A stretch of DNA of 57,305 bases from Gammaproteobacteria bacterium (GTDB lineage: Bacteria > Pseudomonadota > Gammaproteobacteria > Steroidobacterales > Woeseiaceae): NCBI GenBank assembly GCA_018699395.1, contig JABIQN010000019.1, positions 1 through 57,305 of the forward strand, read 5' to 3'. Below, piece by piece: positions 7,118-18,112 of the stretch; within the stretch, counting starts at the first letter, position 1; each line of letters begins with the position of its first letter. A program made the translations under genes and the position numbers. The notes below the pieces were generated by a model. It saw nothing but the letters and a program-made list of their open reading frames with translations. It was not told the DNA's origin and made no database searches.

Positions 7118-9366
7118 GCGAACTCCGTAAAATCAGCCGCAGAGAATTCATGAAACGTACGGGTCAGGCAGGCGGAGGACTTGTATTCGCTTTGACGTTT
7201 GCCAGTGCCTGCCAGCCAGATGCGATCTCTGTGGGTCCGGCGGCCAAGGCAAGTGCGTCTGTAGCGGCCAATGTCTATGTCAACATTCGCAATGACGGCG
7301 TTGTCGAAATAGTTTGCCATCGCTCAGAGATGGGCCAAGGCATTCGCACCTCATTACCCCAGATCATTGCTGATGAGTTGGAGGCTAACTGGGACAAGGT
7401 CGAGGTCATCCAGGCTGTCGGCCATGAGACATATGGGGACCAGAATACTGACGGTTCTACGAGTATTCGTAAGCATTTCGATTTACTGAGAAACGCGGGT
7501 GCAACCGCACGCGACATGATGATCGTGGCCGCTGCGTCGATGTGGGCGGTTCCGGCAGATGAATGTGCGGCACGCGAGCACGCCGTGCACCATGAGGGCA
7601 CTGGTAAATCAGCCGGTTATGGCGAACTCGTCGAGACGGCCATCGGCATGCCTCAACCGGAAACAGCAACTCTTAAAGCCCGAGAAGACTACCGCTATAT
7701 CGGTAAGCCGATAGACACTATTGACGGGAGAGCCTTTACTACCGGCCAGGCCAAGTACGGAGTCGACACCGTGTTGCCGAACATGCTTTATGCCTCAATC
7801 GAGCGATGCCCCGCGGTCGGTGGTACGGTGATATCGTTTGACGATGTGGCTGCACGAGTGGTTGCGGGAGTCGTGGACGTCATCCGAATGCCGGAGCCAA
7901 CTTCGCCTCCACTTTTCAATATTAAGGGCGGTATCGCCGTGGTGGCGAGCAACACCTGGTCTGCCGCTGAGGGTCGTAAGGCACTCGAGATTGAGTGGGA
8001 CCGCGGTGAAAATGCAGCGCATGAGAGTCAGGCGTACAAGGAAGACCTGATTGCCTCGGCGTCTGCTCCAGGCACCACCATTATGGCTCGTGGTGACGCT
8101 GACAACCAAACACATAGCCAGCTCGAGGCGGTTTATTACACACCCTATCTCGCGCATGCTCCGATGGAGCCCCCTGCCGCGGCAGCGATAGTCAACGAAG
8201 ACGGCAGTTGTGAAGTATGGGCGGCAACGCAGGACCCGCAGACGGCGCGTAACACTGTTGCTGCAACATTAGGAATTGAAAAAGAGCAAGTGACAATGAA
8301 TGTCACCATGCTCGGCGGCGCATTCGGTCGCAAGTCGAAACCCGACTTCATTGCAGAAGCGGCCTGGCTCGCTCGCGAAACAGGTCGACCTGTCATGGTT
8401 GCCTGGTCACGTGAGGATGATATTCGGCACGGCTATTTTCATTCCGTCGCGGCACAGTATTTTCGTGCAGGTATGGATGAGGATGGCACAACTCAAAGCT
8501 GGTTACAGCGCAGCAGTTTTCCTTCAATTACCTCGACTTTCGCACCAAATGTGACTGGCCCAGGCGGCTTCGAGCCTGACCTTGGCTTGCTCGACGCTCC
8601 GTGGAATGTGCCCAATATGCGAATCGAGACCTGTGATGCTAAAGCGCATCTTCGTATCGGCTGGTTACGATCGGTGTGCAACGTATTTCATGCTTTCGGT
8701 GCCTGCGGCTTCGTCGATGAGTTGGCGCATGCTAAAGGCCAGGACCCGAAAGAGCATTTGCTCGAGATGATCGGCCCGGCCCGTAAGATCGATCCGACGA
8801 AAGACGGCGGGAAGTATACGAACTACGGACATGACCTTGACGTACATCCCGTTGATACAGGGCGCTTGAGCGCGGTTGCAGAAAAAGTTGCGGATATGGC
8901 GGGCTGGGGTCGCGAACTACCTGAAGGTCACGGATTGGGTATCGCAGTACATCGTTCATTCGTCTCCTACGTTGGTGCAGTGGCAGAAGTCAGCGTAGAT
9001 GAGAGCGGGGTACTGATTGTGCATGAACTCTGGATGGCGATCGATGCAGGCATCGTCATCAACACGGACCGCGTTCACTCACAACTAGAAGGTGCCGGGA
9101 TTTTTGGCATGAGTCTCGCTTTGCATGGAGAGCTCACTACAAGCAATGGTGGCGTGGTGGAGGGGAATTTCGATACATATCCGATGACCCGAATGAGCGA
9201 GACACCAGCTGAAATTCATAGCTACATTATAGAGTCTGATGCACCTCCGGGCGGCGTTGGTGAGCCGGGAGTCCCGCCCGTAGCCCCAGCGATAGTCAAT
9301 GCGTATTTCGCGGCGTCTGGTAAGCGGATACGTGAATTACCACTAAGGAATGCCGGACTCACCTGA
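7114..9366 (+). CDS. iorB: Isoquinoline 1-oxidoreductase-type molybdopterin large subunit with Tat lipoprotein signal
   Basis: A protein of 750 residues from the GTG at 7114, chosen over upstream codons because it overlaps the iorA stop, has GGAG upstream and starts right at a Tat signal. The N-terminus holds SRREFMK (residues 8-14), a hydrophobic stretch and Cys33 in FASAC, so the enzyme is probably exported folded by Tat and lipid-anchored. The rest is the molybdenum-cytosine-dinucleotide binding part of the xanthine dehydrogenase family, with GGAFGRK in the middle and GVGEPGVPP near the C-terminus, where Glu is the catalytic base. The family hydroxylates N-heterocycles or oxidises aldehydes. 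The [2Fe-2S] subunit lacks a signal and would have to be co-exported. No XdhC-type maturation gene lies nearby. Confidence 0.9.
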   Translation: MSELRKISRREFMKRTGQAGGGLVFALTFASACQPDAISVGPAAKASASVAANVYVNIRNDGVVEIVCHRSEMGQGIRTSLPQIIADELEANWDKVEVIQAVGHETYGDQNTDGSTSIRKHFDLLRNAGATARDMMIVAAASMWAVPADECAAREHAVHHEGTGKSAGYGELVETAIGMPQPETATLKAREDYRYIGKPIDTIDGRAFTTGQAKYGVDTVLPNMLYASIERCPAVGGTVISFDDVAARVVAGVVDVIRMPEPTSPPLFNIKGGIAVVASNTWSAAEGRKALEIEWDRGENAAHESQAYKEDLIASASAPGTTIMARGDADNQTHSQLEAVYYTPYLAHAPMEPPAAAAIVNEDGSCEVWAATQDPQTARNTVAATLGIEKEQVTMNVTMLGGAFGRKSKPDFIAEAAWLARETGRPVMVAWSREDDIRHGYFHSVAAQYFRAGMDEDGTTQSWLQRSSFPSITSTFAPNVTGPGGFEPDLGLLDAPWNVPNMRIETCDAKAHLRIGWLRSVCNVFHAFGACGFVDELAHAKGQDPKEHLLEMIGPARKIDPTKDGGKYTNYGHDLDVHPVDTGRLSAVAEKVADMAGWGRELPEGHGLGIAVHRSFVSYVGAVAEVSVDESGVLIVHELWMAIDAGIVINTDRVHSQLEGAGIFGMSLALHGELTTSNGGVVEGNFDTYPMTRMSETPAEIHSYIIESDAPPGGVGEPGVPPVAPAIVNAYFAASGKRIRELPLRNAGLT

Positions 9367-9440
9367 TACATTTTCAATGTCAGTATTTCATGAACTCTTT
9401 TGTGTTCGATTTTGTGCAGACTTCTTATTGGGACAATTTT

Positions 9441-9627
9441 ATGCAAAGACGAATATTCTGTAATGCTGCGTTTGGAGCTGCCATTGCCGCAACATTGTTG
9501 GGCTGTGACTCTTAGTCGAAGACTGATCTCAGCTGTTTCGGGCGCAGGTAAGGTGCTTTCAATCGAGTCCGCCGCAGTATCTGAGCTCGTTGCGAACCTT
9601 GACGATAGTCTTAAGGCAATACCTTGA
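9441..9627 (+). pseudogene. Frameshifted small lipoprotein gene
   Basis: From the ATG at 9441 the frame reads MQRRIFCNAAFGAAIAATLL then GCDS and a stop at 9515, a complete lipoprotein signal peptide (LLGC) with no mature protein. Skipping one base near 9510 continues into an open frame that reads LSRRLISAVSGAGKVL, then IESAAVSELVANLDDSLK and AIP, and stops at 9627. The two halves together would make a lipoprotein of about 60 residues. The best reading is a gene broken by a one-base insertion, or a sequencing error; programmed frameshifting is possible but there is no slippery run. It lies 74 bases after the iorB stop. The joined protein is not one I recognise. Confidence 0.45.
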
Positions 9628-9637
9628 TAACCAAGCA

Positions 9638-10186
9638 ATGAATCAACAGCCCCTACGCCTGCGGAAAAAACATGGAAGTGGTGAGCCTGTACAGGCGACA
9701 TCAGCGGATGGCCATCTATTGGTCGAAGATCAATCAATACGCAGCGCCATTGTCGCCGGACTCATTACAATTATTGTGTTCAGTATTTTTTGGATTATAT
9801 TGTCTGAGTTGACCGATCGAGTCTTTCCGTGGCTAACCGTCGTCCTGGGATTTCTGCTTGGTCACGCGATTCGATTGGCCGGTCGTGGCACGGACTGGCG
9901 TTTTCCAATTATAGCTATAGTGCTGGCGCTAACAGGAGCGCTCTTCGCTAACGCTGTCGTGGCGGCATCCGTTACTGCAGAACAACTCGGAACCGGAACA
10001 GTGCAAGTCCTGTCGGCGGTCACCAGCATGACTTGGCCAGTATTCTTTGATGAAGTCCTGACGGCAGCCGATGGATTCTATGCGGCATGCGCGGCGGCCC
10101 TTGCTGCTTTTTTCTCTAATCGGCACCTTAAACGCTCTGAATACCACGCGCTTCGATTGTGGCGAAAGGAGCAACATCATGAGTGA
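9638..10186 (+). CDS. Membrane protein of unknown function
   Basis: A protein of 182 residues from the ATG at 9638. A longer frame starts at 9590, but it would overlap the preceding lipoprotein frame and has no better ribosome site. Residues 1-28 are polar and basic, followed by hydrophobic segments at about 30-50, 55-70, 87-112 and 140-158, and a basic His-rich tail ending in WRKEQHHE. No motif identifies its function. It follows the small lipoprotein remnant and may belong to the same transcript as iorAB. It converges on xthA with only six bases between the stop codons. Confidence 0.6.
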   Translation: MNQQPLRLRKKHGSGEPVQATSADGHLLVEDQSIRSAIVAGLITIIVFSIFWIILSELTDRVFPWLTVVLGFLLGHAIRLAGRGTDWRFPIIAIVLALTGALFANAVVAASVTAEQLGTGTVQVLSAVTSMTWPVFFDEVLTAADGFYAACAAALAAFFSNRHLKRSEYHALRLWRKEQHHE

Positions 10187-10192
10187 TCAACT

Positions 10193-10960
10193 TTAGAAAT
10201 CAAATTCAGCGACAACGGGAGCGTGATCTGAGGGGCGCTCCCACACCCTCGGCTCCTTATCGACATAGCTCGCAGTACAGCACTCAGTCATTGTATCAGT
10301 GGTCAGAATAAGGTCGATTCTGAGGCCTGCGTTGCGACGAAAACCGGCAGCGCGATAATCCCACCAACTGAAAGTTTTTTCAGGGTGCTCAAACTTTCTA
10401 AAGACATCAGTAAGGCCGAGATCCAAGAGATCAGATAGAGCCTTCCGTTCCGGGGGACTGCAAAGAATGTCCTCACCCCACTTTTCCGGGTCGTGCACAT
10501 CCGCGTCCGCTGGCGCGATGTTGAAATCGCCAAGGACGACCAGCCTGTCATACTTTTTCATCTCGGCTTTGATAAAGGGGTACAAAGCTGCTAACCAGCT
10601 GAGCTTATACTCGTACTTGTCGGAGCCGACCTCAGAGCCATTGGGTATATACAGATCGATCACCCGCACGCCATTGATCGTCGTCGCGAGAATGCGGCGC
10701 TGCGGGTCCTCAAGATCCGGAAAATCAGTGACCGGCTCTGTCGCGCGCGTCTTGCTGATGACGGCAACACCGTTATAGGTTTTTTGCCCGCTCGCGATGG
10801 AGTGATAACCGATCGCTTTCAATTTATCGGCTGGAAATTTCTCGGTTATTTGTTTAATTTCCTGCAAAACCAGCACATCGGGTTCGTGATTCTGTAACCA
10901 CTCAATAACATGGGGCTGCCGAACGTTCATTGAATTGACATTCCAGGTCGCAATTTTCAT
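10193..10960 (-). CDS. xthA: Exodeoxyribonuclease III
   Basis: A protein of 255 residues spanning the whole exonuclease III/AP-endonuclease fold. It begins MKIATWNVNSMNVR; LQEIK holds the metal-binding Glu near residue 38, GDFNIAP holds the catalytic Asp-x-Asn, and the C-terminal PSDHAPV holds the catalytic Asp-His pair. It cuts DNA 5' to abasic sites and trims 3' ends in base-excision repair. Its ATG overlaps the stop codon of the peptidase gene prlC by four bases, so the two are translated as an operon. The length is normal for the family. Confidence 0.95.
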   Translation of the reverse strand: MKIATWNVNSMNVRQPHVIEWLQNHEPDVLVLQEIKQITEKFPADKLKAIGYHSIASGQKTYNGVAVISKTRATEPVTDFPDLEDPQRRILATTINGVRVIDLYIPNGSEVGSDKYEYKLSWLAALYPFIKAEMKKYDRLVVLGDFNIAPADADVHDPEKWGEDILCSPPERKALSDLLDLGLTDVFRKFEHPEKTFSWWDYRAAGFRRNAGLRIDLILTTDTMTECCTASYVDKEPRVWERPSDHAPVVAEFDF

Positions 10961-12978
10961 TCGGACAAAATTCCATCCTGACGAAGCAGAGCATCTGTCG
11001 TTGGTTTCCGACCGCGAAAAGCAACGTAGGCATCCATGATGTCGCGACTGCCTCCAACTTCAAGAATCTCGGTGCGGAAACGCTGTGCTGTTGACGGGTC
11101 AAAGATGCCGGACTCTTCAAATGCTGAAAATGCATCAGCCGCGAGTACTTCCGCCCATTTGTAACTGTAGTAGCCCGCAGCATAACCGCCGGAAAATATA
11201 TGCGTAAATGCGTGTGGCAATCGATTGTAGTCGGGGTGGTTCAGCAGTGAGACTTCGTTACGCACGTTACGAAGTAACTCAAGAACCGGAACGGGCGCTT
11301 CAGGCTTGAATTCGGCATGCAGTCGAAAGTCGAACATTCCGAGTTCCAGTTGGCGTAGCATGGCGAGCCCCGCACCAACATTACGACTTTGCTCCAGCTT
11401 GTCGAACAGCTCCCTCGGTAGTGGGTCGCCCGATTCTGAGTGCGATGAGCATTTTTTTAGAACCTCATAGCTCCACGCGAAGTTTTCCATGAACTGACTT
11501 GGTAGCTCCACAGCATCCCACGGTACACCGTTGATTCCAGAAATGCTGGGCACGTCGATTCGCGTTAAGAGGTGATGCAGCATATGGCCGAACTCATGGA
11601 ATAAGGTCACAACATCATCATGAGTCAGCAGCGACAGGCCGATATCGTCGAGCGGCGGAAAATTGCAGACGAGATAACCGACCGGTAGCTCGGTTTTACC
11701 ATTAAGGCTTTGACGGCTGATGCATTCGTCAATCCAGGCGCCGTTACGCTTGCCATTGCGAGCGTATATGTCGGTATAAAACCCACCAATAACCTGACCA
11801 GCGGAATCTTCGATTCGGAAGTAGCGAGCGTCCTTATGCCAGACAGCGACACCGCCCTCTTGGACCAGCGAAACGTCGTAGAGTCTTGCCGCTAGCTCGA
11901 AAAGTCCCTTGATAACCGTAGTTGCCGGAAAGTACTGTCGTAACTCTTCATTCGAAACAGAAAGCTTGGCTTGCTTGTATTTCTCTAGCCAGAACGCGAT
12001 ATCCCATTGTTGAAGATCCATGCCGGCAAATTCCTGCAATGCTGTCAATTCCTGTTCAGCAGCGCTGCGCGACCTAGCATTCAGATCGCGTAAGAAATCG
12101 AGCACCTGGTCTGTTGAGTCTGCCATCTTCGTCGCCAAGGAATATTCAGCGTAATTTTGAAAGCCCACGAGATTGGATGCTTCATGACGCAGCGATAATA
12201 TTCTCTTAATGTTATCGCTGTTGTCCCAGTCAGGATTGTCACCCTGATCTGAGCCACGGGTCGCCCACGCTCGATACATTTTCTCGCGCAAGTGTCGGTC
12301 ATCAGCATGAGTCATGATCGCGTTATAGTTTGGGTAGTTGAGCAGCAGGAGCCAGCCGTCCAATTGTTTTTGTTTTGCATCTTCTCTGGCACGATCCAGA
12401 GTCTGCTGTGGAATGCCGACGAGTTCTTTGGGATCCAGAATGCAAAGAAACCAGGCATCTGACGCGTCCTGAACATTGTGCTCAAAGCTCGCCTGGGTCG
12501 CGGCGAGTTCCTGCATAATTTCTTTGAAACGGTCTTTTTCGTTCTCAGGGAGATCCACGCCTGCCAGATGAAAATCTCGCAATGCGTGATTAACAGCGCT
12601 GTGCTCGGACTCGCTTGCACCTAGTGGGAATGACTCATCGACATTTGCGTAAGCTTGCTGTAATCGAGCGTTCTGTGATATTTCGGTGCCATGCTCAGTC
12701 AGCAAGGGGAGCGCTTGATTGAATGCTTCACGCCAGTCGGGCGATCCAAGTACACTTTGCAAGTGACTGACGGGTGACCAGACGCGCCCAAGTTCATGTT
12801 CCATGATTTCTATGGGCACGACGAGAGACGTAAAATTTGGATTCGTATTATCGTCCAGCAAGATGTTGAGTTGCTGGCGATGATTCGAAATCATGGCTTC
12901 AATCGCGGGCACCACATGGTTTGGACTAATGTCGTTAAATCGTGGCAGCGATGATATGTCGAGCAGTGGGTTCGTCAT
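10957..12978 (-). CDS. prlC: Oligopeptidase A (M3 family zinc metallopeptidase)
   Basis: A protein of 673 residues, the usual length for PrlC/oligopeptidase A. The zinc motif is HEFGHMLHHLL near residue 465, with the third ligand Glu in the following helix. The C-terminal IFSGGYAAGYYSYKWAEVLAADAF is the conserved substrate-gripping segment of M3 peptidases. It degrades short peptides in the cytoplasm, including cleaved signal peptides. The ATG at 12978 has only a distant AAGGA. The region up to the divergent gor start (12979-13070) must hold both promoters. Confidence 0.95.
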   Translation of the reverse strand: MTNPLLDISSLPRFNDISPNHVVPAIEAMISNHRQQLNILLDDNTNPNFTSLVVPIEIMEHELGRVWSPVSHLQSVLGSPDWREAFNQALPLLTEHGTEISQNARLQQAYANVDESFPLGASESEHSAVNHALRDFHLAGVDLPENEKDRFKEIMQELAATQASFEHNVQDASDAWFLCILDPKELVGIPQQTLDRAREDAKQKQLDGWLLLLNYPNYNAIMTHADDRHLREKMYRAWATRGSDQGDNPDWDNSDNIKRILSLRHEASNLVGFQNYAEYSLATKMADSTDQVLDFLRDLNARSRSAAEQELTALQEFAGMDLQQWDIAFWLEKYKQAKLSVSNEELRQYFPATTVIKGLFELAARLYDVSLVQEGGVAVWHKDARYFRIEDSAGQVIGGFYTDIYARNGKRNGAWIDECISRQSLNGKTELPVGYLVCNFPPLDDIGLSLLTHDDVVTLFHEFGHMLHHLLTRIDVPSISGINGVPWDAVELPSQFMENFAWSYEVLKKCSSHSESGDPLPRELFDKLEQSRNVGAGLAMLRQLELGMFDFRLHAEFKPEAPVPVLELLRNVRNEVSLLNHPDYNRLPHAFTHIFSGGYAAGYYSYKWAEVLAADAFSAFEESGIFDPSTAQRFRTEILEVGGSRDIMDAYVAFRGRKPTTDALLRQDGILSE

Positions 12979-13070
12979 AGGGCGCTTGGGTTCCTTTTCA
13001 AGCGCCGCATTTTAGCACAGCATTGTTGATATCGATTGACGTATAAAGCAGGGAAACTAAGGAGATAAAG

Positions 13071-14420
13071 GTGTCAAAAAAATACGATCTGCTGGTAGTT
13101 GGCGGTGGTAGCGGCGGACTCGCACATGCTCAGCGTGCGGCCGAGTACGGAGTAAATGTCGCAGTTGTTGAGCATGGACCGCTCGGCGGCACCTGCGTAA
13201 ACGTGGGGTGTGTGCCAAAAAAAGTAATGTGGTATGCAGCTCACTACGCACAAGAACTTAAGTATGCGGCGGACTATGGCTACGATGTTTCCGTCAAAGG
13301 TCACGATTGGGCCGCACTTAAATCACGACGTGACGCTTACATTGCTCGACTGAATAACATTTACGAAACCAACCTAGACAAGCGTGACGTGACGTATATC
13401 GCAGGCGACGCAAAGTTTATCGATGCCAACACGATTACGGTCGGCAATAAGCGGTATCAGGCAGAGCGCGTCGTCATCGCGACAGGCGGCCAACCGATCG
13501 TACCCAGTATTCCTGGCGCAGAGCTCGGCATCACTTCGGATGGTTTTTTTGCTCTGGAGCAGCAGCCCAGGCGTGTATTGATTGCGGGCAGTGGCTATGT
13601 CGCAGTTGAGCTTGCGGGTGTACTCAACGGCCTCGGCAGCGAGACAAAAGTCATCGTCCGAAAAGACGGTGTACTGCGAGGCTTCGACAAGATGTTGAGC
13701 TCCGAGCTCATAGATACTATGCGAAAAAGCGGCATCGAAATCAAAACAGGTGTTGTTCCGGCATCAGTTCGCTCGACCGATAATGGCCTGGTGTTGACCG
13801 CAGAGGACGGCCGAGAGTTCGGTCCTGTTGATACCCTTCTTTGGGCTGTCGGCCGGTCTCCAAATACCGCTACGTTGGACCTAGATAAGGCCGGCGTTGA
13901 TATGGACGCACGTGGGTTCGTTCCGACGGATGAAATGCAATCAACTAATGTTGAACACATTTATGCGTTGGGTGATGTGACGGGAAGAGCTGCCCTGACT
14001 CCGGTTGCGATTGCTGCCGGTCGACGTCTCGCTGATCGCCTGTATGGCGGGATGGTCGGTCGCCACCTTGATTACAGCTTGATACCGACGGTGATTTTTA
14101 GCCACCCCACGATCGGTACCGTTGGCATGACTGAAGATGAAGCTCGCGTGCAGTATGGTGACGATATCAAGGTGTATACAACCGGGTTTACGCCCATGTT
14201 TTACGCGCTTGGTGAAGACCGACAGCGCTCGGCGATGAAGCTCATTACAGCGGGCGAGGATGAGCGCGTCATTGGGGTGCACATTTTCGGCGATGGTGCT
14301 GACGAGATGCTACAAGGTTTTGCTGTTGCTATGCGTATGGGCGCTACAAAGAAAGACCTCGACGATACAGTAGCGATCCATCCAACGAATGCGGAAGAAA
14401 TTGTAACTATGCGGGAATAG
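13071..14420 (+). CDS. gor: Glutathione-disulfide reductase
   Basis: A protein of 449 residues of the pyridine-nucleotide disulfide oxidoreductase family. GGGSGGLAHA near the N-terminus binds FAD and GGTCVNVGCVPKK holds the redox-active Cys pair in the form typical of glutathione reductase rather than lipoamide or mercuric reductase. IAGSGYVAVELAGVL is the NADPH-binding motif and HPTNAEE near the C-terminus supplies the catalytic His-Glu pair. It keeps glutathione reduced with NADPH. The start is GTG with GGAG nine bases upstream. The last 14 bases overlap the 3' end of aroE on the opposite strand. Confidence 0.95.
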   Translation: MSKKYDLLVVGGGSGGLAHAQRAAEYGVNVAVVEHGPLGGTCVNVGCVPKKVMWYAAHYAQELKYAADYGYDVSVKGHDWAALKSRRDAYIARLNNIYETNLDKRDVTYIAGDAKFIDANTITVGNKRYQAERVVIATGGQPIVPSIPGAELGITSDGFFALEQQPRRVLIAGSGYVAVELAGVLNGLGSETKVIVRKDGVLRGFDKMLSSELIDTMRKSGIEIKTGVVPASVRSTDNGLVLTAEDGREFGPVDTLLWAVGRSPNTATLDLDKAGVDMDARGFVPTDEMQSTNVEHIYALGDVTGRAALTPVAIAAGRRLADRLYGGMVGRHLDYSLIPTVIFSHPTIGTVGMTEDEARVQYGDDIKVYTTGFTPMFYALGEDRQRSAMKLITAGEDERVIGVHIFGDGADEMLQGFAVAMRMGATKKDLDDTVAIHPTNAEEIVTMRE

Positions 14421-15258
14421 ACATCTGTTTGAGAACCGGAGCGGTGTCCGGTCGAACGCCGCGCCACAAATTAAAAGACTCAGCCGCCTGTTCAACTAAC
14501 ATTCCCCAACCCATGACGGACTGGCGGGCCCCTGCCTCACGGGCCCACACACTAAACGGTGTTGGACTCAACCCATAGGAAAGGTCGTAGCAATAAGTCG
14601 TATCGGAAATTGCGTCGATAGGATACGGCGGCGCTTCGCCCTTAACGCCGGCCGATGTGGCGTTGATGATTAGATCATAGGGCGTGGAAACGGGGACCGC
14701 GTTGAAGCGGCAGGCGGATACAGGGCCCAAGCGAGAAAAATGAACCGCAAGAGCCTCGGCTTTACCCAAAGACCGATTTGCTATCATCAGTGACTTCGGC
14801 TGCATTTCAAGCAGCGGCGCAATGATGCCACGTGTTGCGCCACCGGCTCCGAGGATAAGTATATTTGCGTCTTCGACGGATATATTAAGGTTAACGACAA
14901 GGTCTCTCAGCAATCCGATGCCGTCGGTATTGTCACCATAGATTTCGCCACCCTTGAAACTCAATGTGTTGACGGCGCCTGCCGTCACTGCTCGTTCACT
15001 CATTTGGTCGACGAGTCTTAGAACTTCTGTTTTGTGAGGAACCGTTATGTTGAGGCCCTTGCCTCCCGTGCGTTGAAATTGCCGCACAGCTATTTCCAGT
15101 TTTTCGGGTGGGACCGGCAGTAGTTCATATTGCAGGCTTTGTTGAGTATGCAGCGCGAACAATCGATGAATCACCGGAGAGCGGCTGTGTGACACGGGGT
15201 CTCCCATGACGCCATAGCGATCAATAGGCGTAGTCACGGTTACCGTTTTATCCGTCAA
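14407..15258 (-). CDS. aroE: Shikimate dehydrogenase
   Basis: A protein of about 283 residues. The shikimate site is at the N-terminus (GVMGDPVSHSRSPVIH), NITVPHKTEV holds the catalytic Lys, and ILGAGGATRGI is the NADPH-binding loop followed by the Asn-Arg-Ser of NADP-specific enzymes. It reduces 3-dehydroshikimate in the aromatic amino-acid pathway. The start appears to be TTG at 15258, three bases after the hemB stop, which fits tight operon spacing. A GTG eight codons downstream is the main alternative. Confidence 0.94.
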   Translation of the reverse strand: MTDKTVTVTTPIDRYGVMGDPVSHSRSPVIHRLFALHTQQSLQYELLPVPPEKLEIAVRQFQRTGGKGLNITVPHKTEVLRLVDQMSERAVTAGAVNTLSFKGGEIYGDNTDGIGLLRDLVVNLNISVEDANILILGAGGATRGIIAPLLEMQPKSLMIANRSLGKAEALAVHFSRLGPVSACRFNAVPVSTPYDLIINATSAGVKGEAPPYPIDAISDTTYCYDLSYGLSPTPFSVWAREAGARQSVMGWGMLVEQAAESFNLWRGVRPDTAPVLKQMSIPA

Positions 15259-15261
15259 ATG

Positions 15262-16631
<1,370 letters not shown>

Positions 16632-17540
16632 CTATTCCCCGCCAGCGAGCCAATCATGTGGTTGCAGGTAGTCACGATAAAGTTCTTGTTCAGGTGATCC
16701 CGGCTCCGGTTGCCATCCATACTGCCAGCGGACCTGCGGCGGAAGAGACATAAGGATGGATTCAGTGCGGCCGCCGGACTGTAGCCCGAACAAAGTGCCG
16801 CGGTCGTAGATTAGGTTGAATTCAACATAGCGCCCACGACGGTACAGTTGAAATTCTCGCTGTCTATCACCAAAAGGGTGGTCCTTGCGTCGTGTCACGA
16901 TTGGTATGTACGCAGCCAGAAAGTTATCGGCCACCGACTGCAGAAATTCGAAGCTTCTCTCAAAGCCCATTTCATTAAGATCGTCGAAAAACAGGCCACC
17001 GACGCCCCGTGTTTCATTTCGATGCTTTAGATAGAAATACTCATCGCACCAATTCTTGTAGTGCGCATACAAATCTTTGCCGAAGGGGTCACAGGAGGCC
17101 TTGGCGACCTCGTGCCAATGCACTATGTCCTCACGAAACGGATAGTACGGGGTAAGATCGAACCCGCCACCAAACCACCAGACCGGATTTGATGAACCGG
17201 CCGTGAAAAAGCGAAAATTGGCATGTGTCGTCGGGACATAAGGGTTATTAGGGTGCAGCACCACTGACACACCAACAGCCTGAAATTTCTTACCGGCGAG
17301 ATCGGGGCGATGTTTTGTTGCGGACGACGGCATTTCGCTGCCGAATACATGTGAGAAGCCAACACCGGCTTGTTCGAAAACGGCCCCTCCAGTTAATACG
17401 CGGCTTTCACCACCGCCACCAGCGTCTCGTTCCCAGCGATCTTTGGCGAAAACAGCCTGCCCGTCCAAATGCTCCAGAGAGGCACAGATGTGGTTCTGTA
17501 ATGTCTGCAGATAGTCTTTTACTAAATCAATATCGTTCAA
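16632..17540 (-). CDS. hemF: Oxygen-dependent coproporphyrinogen III oxidase
   Basis: A protein of 302 residues matching HemF end to end: GGGGESRVL near residue 40, HANFRFF with the active-site His, [24 protein letters not shown], and [25 protein letters not shown] near the C-terminus. It decarboxylates two propionates of coproporphyrinogen III with O2, so aerobic heme synthesis is indicated. The only workable start is TTG at 17540, because an in-frame stop lies two codons upstream. It begins ten bases after the tsaC stop and belongs to the smg/topA/tsaC/hemF run. Confidence 0.95.
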   Translation of the reverse strand: MNDIDLVKDYLQTLQNHICASLEHLDGQAVFAKDRWERDAGGGGESRVLTGGAVFEQAGVGFSHVFGSEMPSSATKHRPDLAGKKFQAVGVSVVLHPNNPYVPTTHANFRFFTAGSSNPVWWFGGGFDLTPYYPFREDIVHWHEVAKASCDPFGKDLYAHYKNWCDEYFYLKHRNETRGVGGLFFDDLNEMGFERSFEFLQSVADNFLAAYIPIVTRRKDHPFGDRQREFQLYRRGRYVEFNLIYDRGTLFGLQSGGRTESILMSLPPQVRWQYGWQPEPGSPEQELYRDYLQPHDWLAGGE

Positions 17541-17550
17541 TTCTCATTGC

Positions 17551-18105
17551 TCATTGGTTGCCATGTCGCAAGATCTGCCCAGTGGCCAGAACACGGATTT
17601 CTGATGGCTTTGAGGCTGGTCCGCATTCGCCGGGAACAATATAGTCTACTAGACAGCCGAACTGTCGGCTAAGGCCGGACTGATCTTTTGCGACCGACTG
17701 GCCACTTAGATTAGCGCTCGTTGAGATAATGGCGGATTTCACCGCTGAACAGATGGATTGGGCGATTGGATTATTTGTCAATCGAACAGCGACGCCGCTG
17801 TTATTGCCGCGAACCAGATCGGTGACTCGCGATGAGGCTGGCACAATCCAGGTCACAGGGTGATTTTCTACTGGCTCGGGCAATAAAGTGTTGTCAGGCA
17901 AGTCGATCCAGGGGTCAAGCTGCGAGGTATCGGCAGCAATCAAAATCAGCCCCTTGGATGCATCGCGGTTCTTGATGCTGAGAACTCGCCTTACTGCCGC
18001 GTCATCGCAAGGCAAACAACCGAGGCCAAAAACACCTTCTGTCGGATACGCAATAACACCACCACTGCGCAAGATTTCCGCAGCGATATCGGCAGGCGTA
18101 TTCAT
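17551..18105 (-). CDS. tsaC: Threonylcarbamoyl-AMP synthase (Sua5/YciO/YrdC family)
   Basis: A protein of 184 residues, the short TsaC form without the Sua5 C-terminal domain. It has IAYPTEGVFGLGC, the substrate pocket KNRDASKGLILI and STSANLSGQ. It makes threonylcarbamoyl-AMP from Thr, bicarbonate and ATP for the t6A37 modification of tRNA. The ATG at 18105 lies seven bases after the topA stop. The order topA-tsaC-hemF on one strand parallels the yrdD-tsaC-aroE arrangement of many gammaproteobacteria. Confidence 0.93.
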   Translation of the reverse strand: MNTPADIAAEILRSGGVIAYPTEGVFGLGCLPCDDAAVRRVLSIKNRDASKGLILIAADTSQLDPWIDLPDNTLLPEPVENHPVTWIVPASSRVTDLVRGNNSGVAVRLTNNPIAQSICSAVKSAIISTSANLSGQSVAKDQSGLSRQFGCLVDYIVPGECGPASKPSEIRVLATGQILRHGNQ

Positions 18106-18112
18106 TCAGGTT

